In this document: piece by piece, positions 1 through 7,137 of the stretch | How positions within the stretch are numbered: position 1 is the stretch's first letter | Layout: every line of letters starts with the position of its first letter | Assembly: GCA_964605915.1 (NCBI GenBank) | Contig: CAZSET010000022.1 | Span: 1 to 26,189, forward strand | DNA length: 26,189 nucleotides | Origin: DAOVRD01 sp964605915 | GTDB taxonomy: Bacteria; Planctomycetota; Brocadiia; SM23-32 | Reading direction: 5' to 3' | Translations under genes and position numbers: made by a program | The notes under the pieces: model-generated | Databases searched by the model: none | What the model saw: only the letters and a program-made list of their open reading frames with translations | What the model was told of the DNA's origin: nothing

Positions 1-1
1 G

Positions 2-352
2 CGAATGGTGCAGGAGACCTTTGTGCAGAAGCCGGACCTGTTCAAATATCCCGTGCTGAGGATGCGCGAGCTAGGCGATATGGTCAAGGCTGGCGACGTT
101 CTGCTCAGCGAGGGCGAATTGAAGCGGGCCAAGGCCAAGTATGAGGAGGCACGGGATGCCACTCAGGAACTCATGAAGTGGCTGCAGACGGAGGCCGACC
201 AGATAAAGCCGGAAGAGCCGTACAAGAAACGGCAAGAGTCGCGTTACGCCTGGCAGCAGGCACAGAACTACAACAAGCGGGTGGCTAAGCGACAGCTCGC
301 TAACCTGAAGCTGAAAGCGGAGCGGTTCCTGGAGACGATCCCTTCGGTGTAG
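2..352 (+). CDS. Unrecognised protein, C-terminal part (cut by window edge)
   Basis: The reading frame is open to the left edge and ends at a TAG at 350-352, so the true start may lie outside the window. The ATG at 5 has no visible ribosome binding site. The visible part is about 115 residues, strongly charged and probably all helical, with a segment (AKAKYEEARDA, near residue 44) that resembles a tetratricopeptide or coiled-coil helix. No signal peptide or membrane segment is visible in this part. Thioredoxin starts 35 bases downstream on the same strand, so the two may be cotranscribed. I do not recognise the family and assign no function. Confidence 0.5.
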   Translation, partial: RMVQETFVQKPDLFKYPVLRMRELGDMVKAGDVLLSEGELKRAKAKYEEARDATQELMKWLQTEADQIKPEEPYKKRQESRYAWQQAQNYNKRVAKRQLANLKLKAERFLETIPSV

Positions 353-387
353 CGTAAGCGCGGCCGACCGGCCGGGGAGACTGCACA

Positions 388-726
388 GTGAGCGAAGCCG
401 TAGTGGAGGTCACCGACGATACGTTTGAGTCCGAAGTCTTGAAGTCCGAACTCCCGGTCGCCGTGGATGTGTGGGCGCCCTGGTGCGGACCGTGCCGGAT
501 GGTCTCGCCCACCATAGAGCAACTGGCCAGCGAGAACTCCGGCAAGTTCAAGGCGTGCAAGATCAATGTGGACGGCAACCAGGAGGTGGCCATTCGCTAC
601 GGTATTCGCGCCATTCCCACGGTCCTGTTCTTCAGGGGCGGAGCCGAGGTGCAGAACCTGCGCATGATCGGAGCGCAGCCGAAATCGGAGTACCAGAAGG
701 CGATCGACAAGTTGACGGGAGGGTAG
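388..726 (+). CDS. trxA: Thioredoxin
   Basis: Small cytoplasmic dithiol-disulfide oxidoreductase, 112 residues, the usual single-domain thioredoxin length. The redox motif WCGPC is at residues 32-36 and the conserved cis-proline follows in AIPT (Pro77), facing the active site in the fold. The GTG start at 388 is preceded by GGGGAGA at about the right distance, and the protein then begins at the expected place before the first beta strand. No signal peptide is present, so it acts in the cytosol, presumably reduced by thioredoxin reductase (not in this window). It ends just before a bidirectional hairpin that separates it from the convergent ribosomal cluster. Confidence 0.95.
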   Translation: MSEAVVEVTDDTFESEVLKSELPVAVDVWAPWCGPCRMVSPTIEQLASENSGKFKACKINVDGNQEVAIRYGIRAIPTVLFFRGGAEVQNLRMIGAQPKSEYQKAIDKLTGG

Positions 727-755
727 GTCGACGCCCTGAGCGCAGGAAAACGAAA

Positions 756-777
756 CGGACCACCGGTCGGTGGTCCG
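756..777. terminator. Bidirectional intrinsic terminator between trxA and rplQ
   Basis: A perfect nine-base-pair stem (CGGACCACC / GGTGGTCCG) with the four-base loop GGTC lies between the convergent stops of trxA (726) and rplQ (806). On the minus strand the stem is followed by TTTCGTTTTCC, a fair U-tract for ending the ribosomal transcript. On the plus strand the following CTCTCTT is weaker. The position makes it the likely end of the whole S10-spc-alpha transcript. Confidence 0.75.
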
Positions 778-805
778 CTCTCTTGTACGCGACCCGTTCC
801 GCAGC

Positions 806-1441
806 CTACGCAGTCGGTCCGGGCTCGTCCGCAGGCTCTTCTTGGGGTGTCTCCTGCGGTTCGGGCTCGGACTCGCCGACCTCTTCCGAGACCGTAACGG
901 TAGGTGCTACCTCCTGTTCCGGCNNNNNNNNNNCGAACAGGACCTGCGGAGCATTGTCCCCCAGGCGATTGCCCGTAAGCCGAAGCATTCGCTCGACGCC
1001 GGCGATCTCGTACGGAAGTTCGGGGATGTCGCCCACTGTCGTGCCGACGGGAACCCCCAGGCGGCTGCCTCCCAGCCGGACGATGCGGGTATACCCGCCG
1101 GGCCTGTCCGCATAGCGCACGGCCAGCGACTCTTCTTCCTCGCGCCACCGGCCCTCGCCGAACAGCTTCTGCACCATCTCCTTGTCCTGCAGGCGTTGCA
1201 GGGCCAGGCGGTAGTTATGCAGGTATTTCGCCCTGTCGGCCGGTTCGCCCGTGTCCTTGAAGGGCATCGCCCTTCGGGCCAGAGTGATGAGGCGCTCGAC
1301 GAAGGGGCGGACCTCCTTCGCTTTGGCAACAGTGGTGACGATGCGTTCGTGCCGCAGCAGTGCCTGGGCCATGTTTCGGCGCAGGGCCGCCCGGTGGCTA
1401 GCGGTTCTGCTGAGTTTGCGTCCCTTCTTCCTGTGTCTCAT
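806..1441 (-). CDS. rplQ: Ribosomal protein L17 with 32-residue insertion and acidic tail; crosses an assembly gap
   Basis: Large-subunit protein L17, last gene of the alpha operon. The N-terminus (MRHRKKGRKLSR) and the block GGYTRIVRLGG (about 115-125) are typical. L17 is usually near 120 residues; here about 169 precede a run of N. An extra 32 codons sit between RLGG and the conserved GDNAPQVLF, bounded by a 10-base direct repeat; removing them restores the usual end of the domain. Beyond the ten N the frame continues for about 38 residues rich in Glu and Pro, an acidic tail, to a TAG. Because the gap size is uncertain, that tail could be in another frame, although its composition matches tails on other ribosomal proteins here. 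Confidence 0.9.
   Translation of the reverse strand: MRHRKKGRKLSRTASHRAALRRNMAQALLRHERIVTTVAKAKEVRPFVERLITLARRAMPFKDTGEPADRAKYLHNYRLALQRLQDKEMVQKLFGEGRWREEEESLAVRYADRPGGYTRIVRLGGSRLGVPVGTTVGDIPELPYEIAGVERMLRLTGNRLGDNAPQVLFXXXXPEQEVAPTVTVSEEVGESEPEPQETPQEEPADEPGPTA
924..933. other. Assembly gap of ten N inside rplQ
   Basis: Ten undetermined bases lie just after the conserved L17 core. The flanks form an 8-base inverted repeat: TCCTGTTC before the gap and GAACAGGA after it, on either strand. This suggests either a hairpin that stopped assembly or a scaffold join through a small repeat. The true length is unknown. Confidence 0.97.
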
Positions 1442-1489
1442 ATTCAGTTGCTCGCAGTTCTGGGGAAGCCGCGGGGTGGCCGCCTCGCG

Positions 1490-2497
1490 TCACTCCTCCT
1501 GGTTGGCCAGCAGACCGACCTCCAGCCCCTGCTCGGCCAGCTTCTCGGCCACCTCGTTCAGGGACACCTTGCCGAAGTTGCGCACGTCTAACAGGGCCTT
1601 CTCTGTCTTGGCCAGCAGGTCCCCGATGGTCTTGATGCCTTCGCCCAGCAGGCAGTGCGATGACCGCGCACTCAAGTCAAGCGCCGATATGGGCATCGAC
1701 AGCGTCGACTGCGGTACATGCGGCCTGTCCAAATGCTTCATCTCGGGGATGGGTTCAGGCTCCTCCTGCGGGAGCTGCCGGCTCAGTTCGAAGTACTCCA
1801 CGAAGGGGTTGAGGTGCTTCCGCAGAATCTTGGAAGCTTCCACGAGGGCTATGTCGGGGCCCACGACGCCGTTGGTGTGGACCTGGAGGATCAGGCGGTC
1901 GTAATTGGTCTTGCGGCCGACGCGGGTGTCTTCGACGCGGTAGCTGACGCGCCTGACCGGCGAGAAAAGGCCGTCGACCGGGATGACGCCGATGTCCTTC
2001 GGCAGATTCTCGTGTTCCTCGGAAGGGAGGTATCCCCTGCCTTTCCTGACGGTCATCTCGCAGACGAAATCCGTTTTGTCGCCGGTCACGGTCGCGATGA
2101 CCTGACCAGGATCAATGATGTCCACGTCGGGGTCGGGCTCGATGTCACCTGCAGTCACAAGCCCTTTGGCGTGGGCTTCGACGCGGAGGGTCTTCTCGTG
2201 GTCGGGGTGAAGCCGAAGCAACAGCTCCTTGATGTTCAGGATGATCTCAGGCACGTCCTCCTGGACGCCCTTGATGGTGCTCAGTTCCTGCTGAACGCGG
2301 GCGAACTTAATCGCCACGACGGCCGATCCCTCGATCGAGGACAGCAGGACGCGCCTGAGGCTGTTGCCAACGCTGCTCCCGAACCCTCTCTCGAACGGCT
2401 CCGCAATAAACTCGCCGTAAGTGCCCGTCAGTGTGTCGCGATTCACCCGGACCTGAACGGGAAGCTCCAGCCCCCTCCATCTTGCTCTCATGGCCAT
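1490..2497 (-). CDS. rpoA: DNA-directed RNA polymerase subunit alpha
   Basis: Alpha subunit, 335 residues, the normal bacterial length. The N-terminal dimerisation and assembly domain contains the typical GFGSSVGNSLRRVLLSS segment near residues 38-54. A linker leads to the C-terminal domain (about 265-330) with ARSSHCL and IKTIGDLL, the helix-hairpin-helix region that binds UP elements and activators. The arginine equivalent to E. coli Arg265 is present, but positions equivalent to Asn268 and Lys298 appear to be His and Val. The ATG at 2497 is preceded by GGAG at good spacing; a second in-frame ATG two codons later is possible. It sits between rpsD and rplQ, the usual order. Confidence 0.97.
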   Translation of the reverse strand: MAMRARWRGLELPVQVRVNRDTLTGTYGEFIAEPFERGFGSSVGNSLRRVLLSSIEGSAVVAIKFARVQQELSTIKGVQEDVPEIILNIKELLLRLHPDHEKTLRVEAHAKGLVTAGDIEPDPDVDIIDPGQVIATVTGDKTDFVCEMTVRKGRGYLPSEEHENLPKDIGVIPVDGLFSPVRRVSYRVEDTRVGRKTNYDRLILQVHTNGVVGPDIALVEASKILRKHLNPFVEYFELSRQLPQEEPEPIPEMKHLDRPHVPQSTLSMPISALDLSARSSHCLLGEGIKTIGDLLAKTEKALLDVRNFGKVSLNEVAEKLAEQGLEVGLLANQEE

Positions 2498-2568
2498 CTA
2501 TTCGTCTCCGATCACCTCTTGGGGGAACAAGGCGTAACCGCCCTCATTTCCCGTGGAACTGGGGGGCA

Positions 2569-3189
2569 TCAGCGAGCGCAGAACTCCACGACCAAGCCCT
2601 CTTCTACCTGAGCCGTCACGTCCTCCCGCACGGGCATTCTGACCACCCTTATGGTCAGATCAGCGTCGTTGACCTCGCACCAGCCGGGCTGTGGATGGCC
2701 CGTCTGCTCGCGCCTGGCTCGCACGGCTTCCAGGATCGCGTCGTCCGGCTCGGGCCGGATCACGTCTCCCTCTTCAACCAGGTAGTTGGACACGTTAACG
2801 GTGCCACCGTTGACCTGGACGTGGCGGTGAGACACAAGCTGCCTCGCCTGAGGCCTGGACAACGCGAGGCCGCAAACGGTCAGCACGTTGTCCAGACGCC
2901 GCTCCAGCAGGCACAGCAAGTTGTCGCCAGTGTTGCCCGCCATCTTTTGAGCCATGTCGAAGTAGCGGCGGAACTGCTTCTCGAGCACCCCGTAGTACCG
3001 CTTGCACTTCTGCTTTTCGCGCAGGCGGATGCCGTATTCGGTAGGCCGCCTTCGGCGCCAGTGCATCCCCGGCGGCTTGGGCCGCCCTTCGATCGGACAC
3101 TTGGCGGTATGGCAGCGCGTTCCCTTCAGGTAGAGCTTGACGCCTTCGCGGCGACACAGTCTGCACTTGGGTCCAGTATGCCTGGCCAT
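2569..3189 (-). CDS. rpsD: Ribosomal protein S4, zinc-binding form
   Basis: Small-subunit assembly protein S4, 206 residues. The start is the ATG at 3189 (MARHTGPKC), with GAGGG upstream; the frame stays open further upstream but that part is not S4-like. Four cysteines at 9, 12, 26 and 31 match the zinc site of the Thermus and Geobacillus type of S4. The central domain and the S4 RNA-binding domain (RRLDNVL onward, including RPQARQLVSH) are intact. S4 binds 16S rRNA early in assembly and in many bacteria represses its own operon; no specific regulatory site is evident here. Confidence 0.97.
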   Translation of the reverse strand: MARHTGPKCRLCRREGVKLYLKGTRCHTAKCPIEGRPKPPGMHWRRRRPTEYGIRLREKQKCKRYYGVLEKQFRRYFDMAQKMAGNTGDNLLCLLERRLDNVLTVCGLALSRPQARQLVSHRHVQVNGGTVNVSNYLVEEGDVIRPEPDDAILEAVRARREQTGHPQPGWCEVNDADLTIRVVRMPVREDVTAQVEEGLVVEFCAR

Positions 3190-3268
3190 GCTTTGTGTTC
3201 CCTCAACAGGGGTGTAACTCCGCCTCCTGCACCCCAACCATGCTGGGGCCCCGGAACCGTCTCGACGG

Positions 3269-3646
3269 CTAGACGCGCCTCCGCTTCCGAGGCCGGCATC
3301 CGTTGTGGGGCAGCGGAGTGACGTCCTCAATCGACTGTATCGACAGCCCGGCGGCCTCCAGGGCCGTGATCGCCGACTCCCTCCCGGACCCCGGGCCTTT
3401 CACCTTCACCTCGAGTTCCTGCACACCCATTCGTTTGGCTTTGTCGGCCACACGCTCGGCCGCACGCTGCGCAGCGAACGGCGTGCTCTTGCGCGAACCG
3501 GCGAACCCACACGTGCCGGCGGTCTCGAAGCAAAGCACATCGCCCTTCAAGTCCGTTATCGTGATCCGCGTGTTGTTGAACGTGGCCTGCACGTGGGCCA
3601 CGGCTCTGCTGCCCGCCCGACGGGTCGTTCCTTTGCTTTTTGCCAT
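3269..3646 (-). CDS. rpsK: Ribosomal protein S11
   Basis: Small-subunit platform protein, 125 residues, normal size. Typical segments are ATFNNTRITITD near the N-terminus, KSTPFAAQRAAE in the middle, GPGSGRESAI and the basic C-terminus HNGCRPRKRRRV. The ATG start has AAGGGA upstream. In most bacteria rpsK directly follows rpsM. Here a methyltransferase gene and a small repeat element lie between them, leaving a 55-base spacer from the methyltransferase stop to this start. Confidence 0.97.
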   Translation of the reverse strand: MAKSKGTTRRAGSRAVAHVQATFNNTRITITDLKGDVLCFETAGTCGFAGSRKSTPFAAQRAAERVADKAKRMGVQELEVKVKGPGSGRESAITALEAAGLSIQSIEDVTPLPHNGCRPRKRRRV

Positions 3647-3701
3647 TGCGTCAGATCCCTTTGCTTCTGCTGCCTGTAGGTCCCCGCTGCCGACTACGGC
3701 A

Positions 3702-4520
3702 TCACTGCCCGTTCCGAATAACGCCCGGACAGAACTTCTCGACCATCGGCTGGACGTGGAAGAACTCCTTCAGCGTTCTGTATCCCGTGTCACGCGGGGT
3801 TCTCGCGGCCCGTTTCACTTTGCGGGCGCAGATACACAGATTCTTCGGCGTCAGCCGTGGCGATCCAATCTCCAGCATTTCCACGTGGTAGCCCGCGCCG
3901 TGCAGGAACTGCGCCCGCAGAACGTCCGTGAGCAAGTTCGCCAGGCGGTACCGAATCGGGCCGAACTCCGTCATGGGCGTCAACGGATGGCCGGACTTGA
4001 TCTGCCCTCTTATCTGGTTCTGGCAGCACGGCACGGCCAGAATCAACGGGGCACCGAGCTGGATGCCCCTTGCGATGGCCTCGTCGGTCGCCGTGTCGCA
4101 CGCATGGAGCGCAACGACGACGTCGACCTCCCGGTCCGTCTGGAACTTCAGGGTACGGCTGCTCACAAACTCGGCGTCCTTCAGGCCGGCCGCAGCAGCA
4201 ACCCGCCTGCACTTGGCCACCAGATCGGCATTGAGGTCGACGCCGATCAGGGCGGCCTCTTTCTCCAGCATCTCCCGCAGCAGCACCACCAGGACCACGC
4301 CCAGGTAGCTCTTGCCACAGGAGAACTCAACGATCCGCAGCAAGTCCTTGTCAGCCAAAAACGTGCGGACGTACCTGAGTATCACCTCGCAGAAGCCGCA
4401 GACTTCCCGCAGCTTCTTGGACTTGCGCTTGTCGCTCTGCCCGTCCGGCCCCAGCAGCTCAATCGCTTTGAGCAGGTCTGGCTTGCCCAGCAAGCGGTTC
4501 AGAAGTGCACCATGTTCCAC
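3702..4520 (-). CDS. Class I SAM-dependent methyltransferase (Methyltransf_32-type) inside the alpha operon
   Basis: A 272-residue protein with a Rossmann methyltransferase core. The SAM-binding motif I is VEFSCGKSYL (residues 64-73, normally FGCGKSYL), followed by the acidic end of strand 2 (GVDLN). Further family hallmarks are LHACDTATD (138-146), VPCCQNQI (163-170), LLTDVLRA, and TPKN near the C-terminus. These fit the bacterial relatives of the GSTCD/METTL25 group as I remember them; the substrate is unknown. Family members I recall are longer, so an N-terminal domain may be missing. The start is a GTG directly after an in-frame stop, with AGGTGA just upstream. It separates rpsM from rpsK, so ribosome or rRNA modification is a tempting but unproven guess. 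Confidence 0.8.
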   Translation of the reverse strand: MEHGALLNRLLGKPDLLKAIELLGPDGQSDKRKSKKLREVCGFCEVILRYVRTFLADKDLLRIVEFSCGKSYLGVVLVVLLREMLEKEAALIGVDLNADLVAKCRRVAAAAGLKDAEFVSSRTLKFQTDREVDVVVALHACDTATDEAIARGIQLGAPLILAVPCCQNQIRGQIKSGHPLTPMTEFGPIRYRLANLLTDVLRAQFLHGAGYHVEMLEIGSPRLTPKNLCICARKVKRAARTPRDTGYRTLKEFFHVQPMVEKFCPGVIRNGQ

Positions 4521-4581
4521 AACTCACCTGCTGCGTAAGAAGACCCGCTCACGGGAGCTACGGTTGCGCCTATGGGCCTTA

Positions 4582-4745
4582 GGCGCTGCTGCAAAACCCA
4601 TCCTGGCTTCGGCCGGCTGCGAGCACCGAAGGGCTGTGTCGGCCTGCATCGGCGATTCTGGCCTTTGAATCGCCTGCTTCGGCCTCCTTGCCCTCGGCGT
4701 TCTCGCTCGACCTCGGGCCGACGGAGCGGGTTCTGCAATAGCGCC
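4582..4745. mobile_element. MITE-like element, copy A, at the rpsM stop codon
   Basis: A 164-bp element with 18-base terminal inverted repeats that match at 15 of 18 positions (GGCGCTGCTGCAAAACCC at the left; the right end, reverse complemented, is GGCGCTATTGCAGAACCC). TTA flanks both ends (4579-4581 and 4746-4748), a likely 3-bp target duplication; the right TTA is the TAA stop of rpsM on the minus strand. The centre is a perfect hairpin (4651-4658 with 4667-4674). A further hairpin, 4566-4572 with 4580-4586, straddles the left junction. No transposase is encoded. The copy at 18586-18750, in opposite orientation, differs at only two bases and one indel. The ends recall IS6/IS5-type GG...TTGCA termini, but the parent is not identified. 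Confidence 0.8.
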
Positions 4746-5132
4746 TTAGTGGCCGAGCTCCTTGACGCCCTTCTTGCCGGCCACCGTGCGCTTTTTGCCC
4801 TTGCGCGTACGTGCGTTGGTGCGCGTTCGCTGGCCCCGCACGGGCAGGCCTCTGCGATGCCGTATGCCGCGATAGCAGCCGATGTTGCGCAGCCGCGCGA
4901 TGTTGGCGGCTTCCAGCCGCTTCAGTTCGCCTTCGATGATGAAGTTCTGATCCACATAGGAGGCGATGCGGCTCAGCTCGTCCTCGGTCAGCTCGTGCGC
5001 GCGCTTGTCCGGATCGACGGTCAGCACATCGCAGATGTGCTCCGCCGAGGTGTTCCCGATCCCGTAGATGCCCGTAAGCGCGATTACGACGCGCCTATCT
5101 GCAGGGATGTCCACTCCAACCACGCGCGGCAT
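4746..5132 (-). CDS. rpsM: Ribosomal protein S13
   Basis: Small-subunit head protein contacting tRNA and the B1 bridges, 128 residues. It starts MPRVVGVDIP, followed by the helix-two-turn-helix region ALTGIYGIGNTSA and the conserved RHRRGLPVRGQRTRTNARTRKG near the C-terminus. The basic tail ends KKGVKELGH. The start has GGGAGAG upstream. Its TAA stop coincides with the target duplication of the repeat element that follows immediately downstream, so the coding sequence is intact but its normal junction with rpsK is lost. Confidence 0.97.
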   Translation of the reverse strand: MPRVVGVDIPADRRVVIALTGIYGIGNTSAEHICDVLTVDPDKRAHELTEDELSRIASYVDQNFIIEGELKRLEAANIARLRNIGCYRGIRHRRGLPVRGQRTRTNARTRKGKKRTVAGKKGVKELGH

Positions 5133-5177
5133 GTGTTCTCTCCCACCCTATCTTTGAGCCGTAGCGCCGGGCCGGCC

Positions 5178-5291
5178 TCATCCCTGTCGCTGCTTGTGCT
5201 TCGGGTTGCGACACACTACCCGAACGACGCCTTTGCGGCGCACTATCTTGCATTCCTCACACATTCGTTTGACTGACGATCTGACTTTCAT
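5178..5291 (-). CDS. rpmJ: Ribosomal protein L36, zinc-binding form
   Basis: The 37-residue large-subunit protein L36. The start is the ATG giving MKVRSSVKRMC; longer in-frame extension upstream is not conserved. Zinc ligands are Cys11, Cys14, Cys27 and His32, the metal-binding version. It lies between infA and rpsM as in most bacteria, 45 bases ahead of rpsM. Confidence 0.95.
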   Translation of the reverse strand: MKVRSSVKRMCEECKIVRRKGVVRVVCRNPKHKQRQG

Positions 5292-5389
5292 CTCGATCAC
5301 CCGCCACTGTTTTGGCACAACTGCAAACGCCACAACGTCCGCTTGCCTCCGAGCGCCGGCGCGGCGCTTCGGCCCGCAGAGCCAGCCCC

Positions 5390-5605
5390 TCAATCTCGCC
5401 AGACGATCCTTCCCTTGGTCAGATCGTAGGGGGACATCTCGAGGGTAACCATGTCGCCGGACAGGATGCGGATGAACCTCATCCTCATCTTGCCGGAGAC
5501 GTGAGCCAGGACCTCGTGGCCGTCTTCCAACGCCACCCGGAACATGGCGTTTGGAAGGGCCTCCTTCACCTTCGCCTTGACTCGGATTGGTTCCTCTTTT
5601 GCCAT
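5390..5605 (-). CDS. infA: Translation initiation factor IF-1
   Basis: 71-residue OB-fold protein that binds the ribosomal A site during initiation. Recognisable segments are VKEALPNAMFRVALEDGHEV, HVSGKMRMRFIRIL and the C-terminal SPYDLTKGRIVWRD, giving the standard full length. The ATG start has only a weak ribosome binding site (CTAGGC). A consensus promoter lies directly upstream between map and infA, with a predicted leader of about a dozen bases. The 98-base spacer to rpmJ has no recognised gene. Confidence 0.97.
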   Translation of the reverse strand: MAKEEPIRVKAKVKEALPNAMFRVALEDGHEVLAHVSGKMRMRFIRILSGDMVTLEMSPYDLTKGRIVWRD

Positions 5606-5623
5606 GCCTAGCTCGAAATTGCC

Positions 5624-5652
5624 ATTATATCAGCGGTTCCTCGTCGCTGCAA
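5624..5652 (-). promoter_or_regulatory. Internal sigma70-type promoter for infA-rpmJ-rpsM and downstream genes
   Basis: Reading the minus strand, TTGCAG (5652-5647) is followed after exactly 17 bases by a perfect TATAAT (5629-5624). The expected start of transcription is about 12 bases before the infA ATG, so the leader would be very short. The promoter falls in the 52-base spacer just after the map stop codon and could raise expression of infA and the alpha-operon genes independently of rpsJ. Confidence 0.7.
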
Positions 5653-5657
5653 GTCCC

Positions 5658-6419
5658 TCACGGCAAAGTCAGTATGACTGGCCCGGTCTCGTCGACGGCG
5701 ACGGTATGCTCGAAGTGAGCGGACAGCCCGCCGTCCCGCGTCACCACGGTCCAGCCGTTCGGCAGAAGCTGTGTGCGGTGCGTCCCGACGTTAACCATGG
5801 GTTCGATGGCCACGGTAGCGCCCTTCGGCAAGACCGCGTCATGTCGCAAGAGGCCCGCAGACACGTAATTAGGCACCTTCGGCTCCTCGTGCAAAGCCCG
5901 GCCAATCCCGTGACCCGTGTAGTCCCTGACCACGTTGAAGCCCTGGCCTTCTGCCACCTTCTGCACGGCCGCCGATATCTGGCTGACCCTCACGCTCGGG
6001 CGCAAGGCCGCGATGCCGGCGTTCAGCGCTTCCTGCGTGGCCCGCATCAGGCGGAGCACCTCGTCGCTGACCTCACCCACTGGCACCGTCACGGCCGCGT
6101 CGCTGAAGAAACCGTCCCAGATAACGCCGGCGTCGATTTTCAACAGGTCGCCTTCCTTCAGCTTCCGGGCTCCCGGGATACCGTGCACGACTTCCTCGTT
6201 CAGGCTCGTGCAGATGTTCGCAGGGAAACCTCTATAGCCTTTGAAGGCGGCCCTGGCACCGTGCTGCTCTATGTACTGCCCGGCGGCCCGGTCCAGGTCC
6301 CCGGTGGTCGCGCCGGGCTCGACCATGTCCGCAAGGAGCCGGAGCACCTGGGCCAGAAGCCGGCCGCTCTCACGCATTGCGGCCAACTCGGGGGGCGACT
6401 TCAGGGTGATCGGCGCCAT
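5658..6419 (-). CDS. map: Methionine aminopeptidase, type I
   Basis: Cytoplasmic metalloenzyme removing the initiator methionine from new proteins; 253 residues, typical for the short bacterial type Ia form. The dinuclear metal ligands are visible at Asp96 (KIDAG), Asp107 (FFSDAAV), His170 (YTGHGIG), Glu206 (AIEPMV) and Glu237 (HFEHTV); catalytic His79 lies in VVHGIPG and His177 in ALHEEP. The start ATG is preceded by AAGGAGG. It follows adk by 24 bases and precedes infA, the conserved secY-adk-map-infA order. Confidence 0.97.
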   Translation of the reverse strand: MAPITLKSPPELAAMRESGRLLAQVLRLLADMVEPGATTGDLDRAAGQYIEQHGARAAFKGYRGFPANICTSLNEEVVHGIPGARKLKEGDLLKIDAGVIWDGFFSDAAVTVPVGEVSDEVLRLMRATQEALNAGIAALRPSVRVSQISAAVQKVAEGQGFNVVRDYTGHGIGRALHEEPKVPNYVSAGLLRHDAVLPKGATVAIEPMVNVGTHRTQLLPNGWTVVTRDGGLSAHFEHTVAVDETGPVILTLP

Positions 6420-6443
6420 TCCGCCTCCTTGCGCGGCCTTGCC

Positions 6444-7094
6444 TCACGCCTCGCCAATCCCGCTCAAAACGGCCTCCGTAAGCCGGGCCACCTGATCCGG
6501 CGACGCGGAGGCGTCCACTTGCTCGATCAGCCCGCGCTCCCTGTAGAACTGCACCAGAGGCTGAGTCTTCAGGTGGTATTCGCGCAGTCGCTCCCTGACG
6601 ACGTCCTCCGCACTGTCGCTCCGCACCGCGAGCGCGCCGCCGCACTTATCGCAGACTCCCTCGACCCGAGGCCGCATGAACTCGCGGTGGTAATTCGCTC
6701 CGCACTCGGCACAGACCAGCCTGCCCGTCAGGCGCCGGACGGCCTCCTCGTCGTCAATGTGAAAGTAGATGACCGCATCCAACCGGTCGCCGCGCTCGCG
6801 CAGCATGTCGTCCAGGTCCTGTGCCTGCTGAAGCGTGCGGGGATAGCCGTCCAGGATGTAATCTTCCGTCCTGTCCAGCACCATCTCGCCCACGACGCGG
6901 GACGTGAGCGCGTCCGGCACCAGCTTGCCGCCGTCCAGGTAGTCCTTGACGGTCCGGCCGAGCTCCGACTCTTCGGCCACGGCCTGTCGGAATATCTCTC
7001 CCGTGCTGGCGTGCACCACTCCGAACCGCTCGGCCAGGCGTGCGGCCTGAGTTCCCTTCCCCGCGCCCGGAGGTCCCAGGAAAACGAGTTTCAC
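6444..7094 (-). CDS. adk: Adenylate kinase, long form with zinc-binding LID
   Basis: Interconverts ATP plus AMP with two ADP in the cytosol; 216 residues. The P-loop GPPGAGKGT is at 7-15, the AMP-site region follows (STGEIFR), and DGYPRT is at 82-87. The LID domain carries four cysteines at 128, 131, 148 and 151, a structural zinc site as in Gram-positive and several other phyla and unlike E. coli Adk. The start is GTG, with GGGAGGA about ten bases upstream. It sits between secY and map. Confidence 0.97.
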   Translation of the reverse strand: MKLVFLGPPGAGKGTQAARLAERFGVVHASTGEIFRQAVAEESELGRTVKDYLDGGKLVPDALTSRVVGEMVLDRTEDYILDGYPRTLQQAQDLDDMLRERGDRLDAVIYFHIDDEEAVRRLTGRLVCAECGANYHREFMRPRVEGVCDKCGGALAVRSDSAEDVVRERLREYHLKTQPLVQFYRERGLIEQVDASASPDQVARLTEAVLSGIGEA

Positions 7095-7137
7095 TGCTCT
7101 CTATCCTCCCGGATTGAATCAAGGGACGGCGTGCCGT

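Noticed and set aside
353..387. CGGCCGACCGGCCGG palindrome before thioredoxin as a terminator
   Set aside because: The stem is short, there is no U-tract, and the thioredoxin ribosome binding site follows at once.
4499..4738. Shared peptide encoded across both repeat elements as a conserved small protein
   Set aside because: The matching translation only reflects the near-identical DNA of the two MITE-like copies; the frames continue into unrelated flanks and no start is shared.
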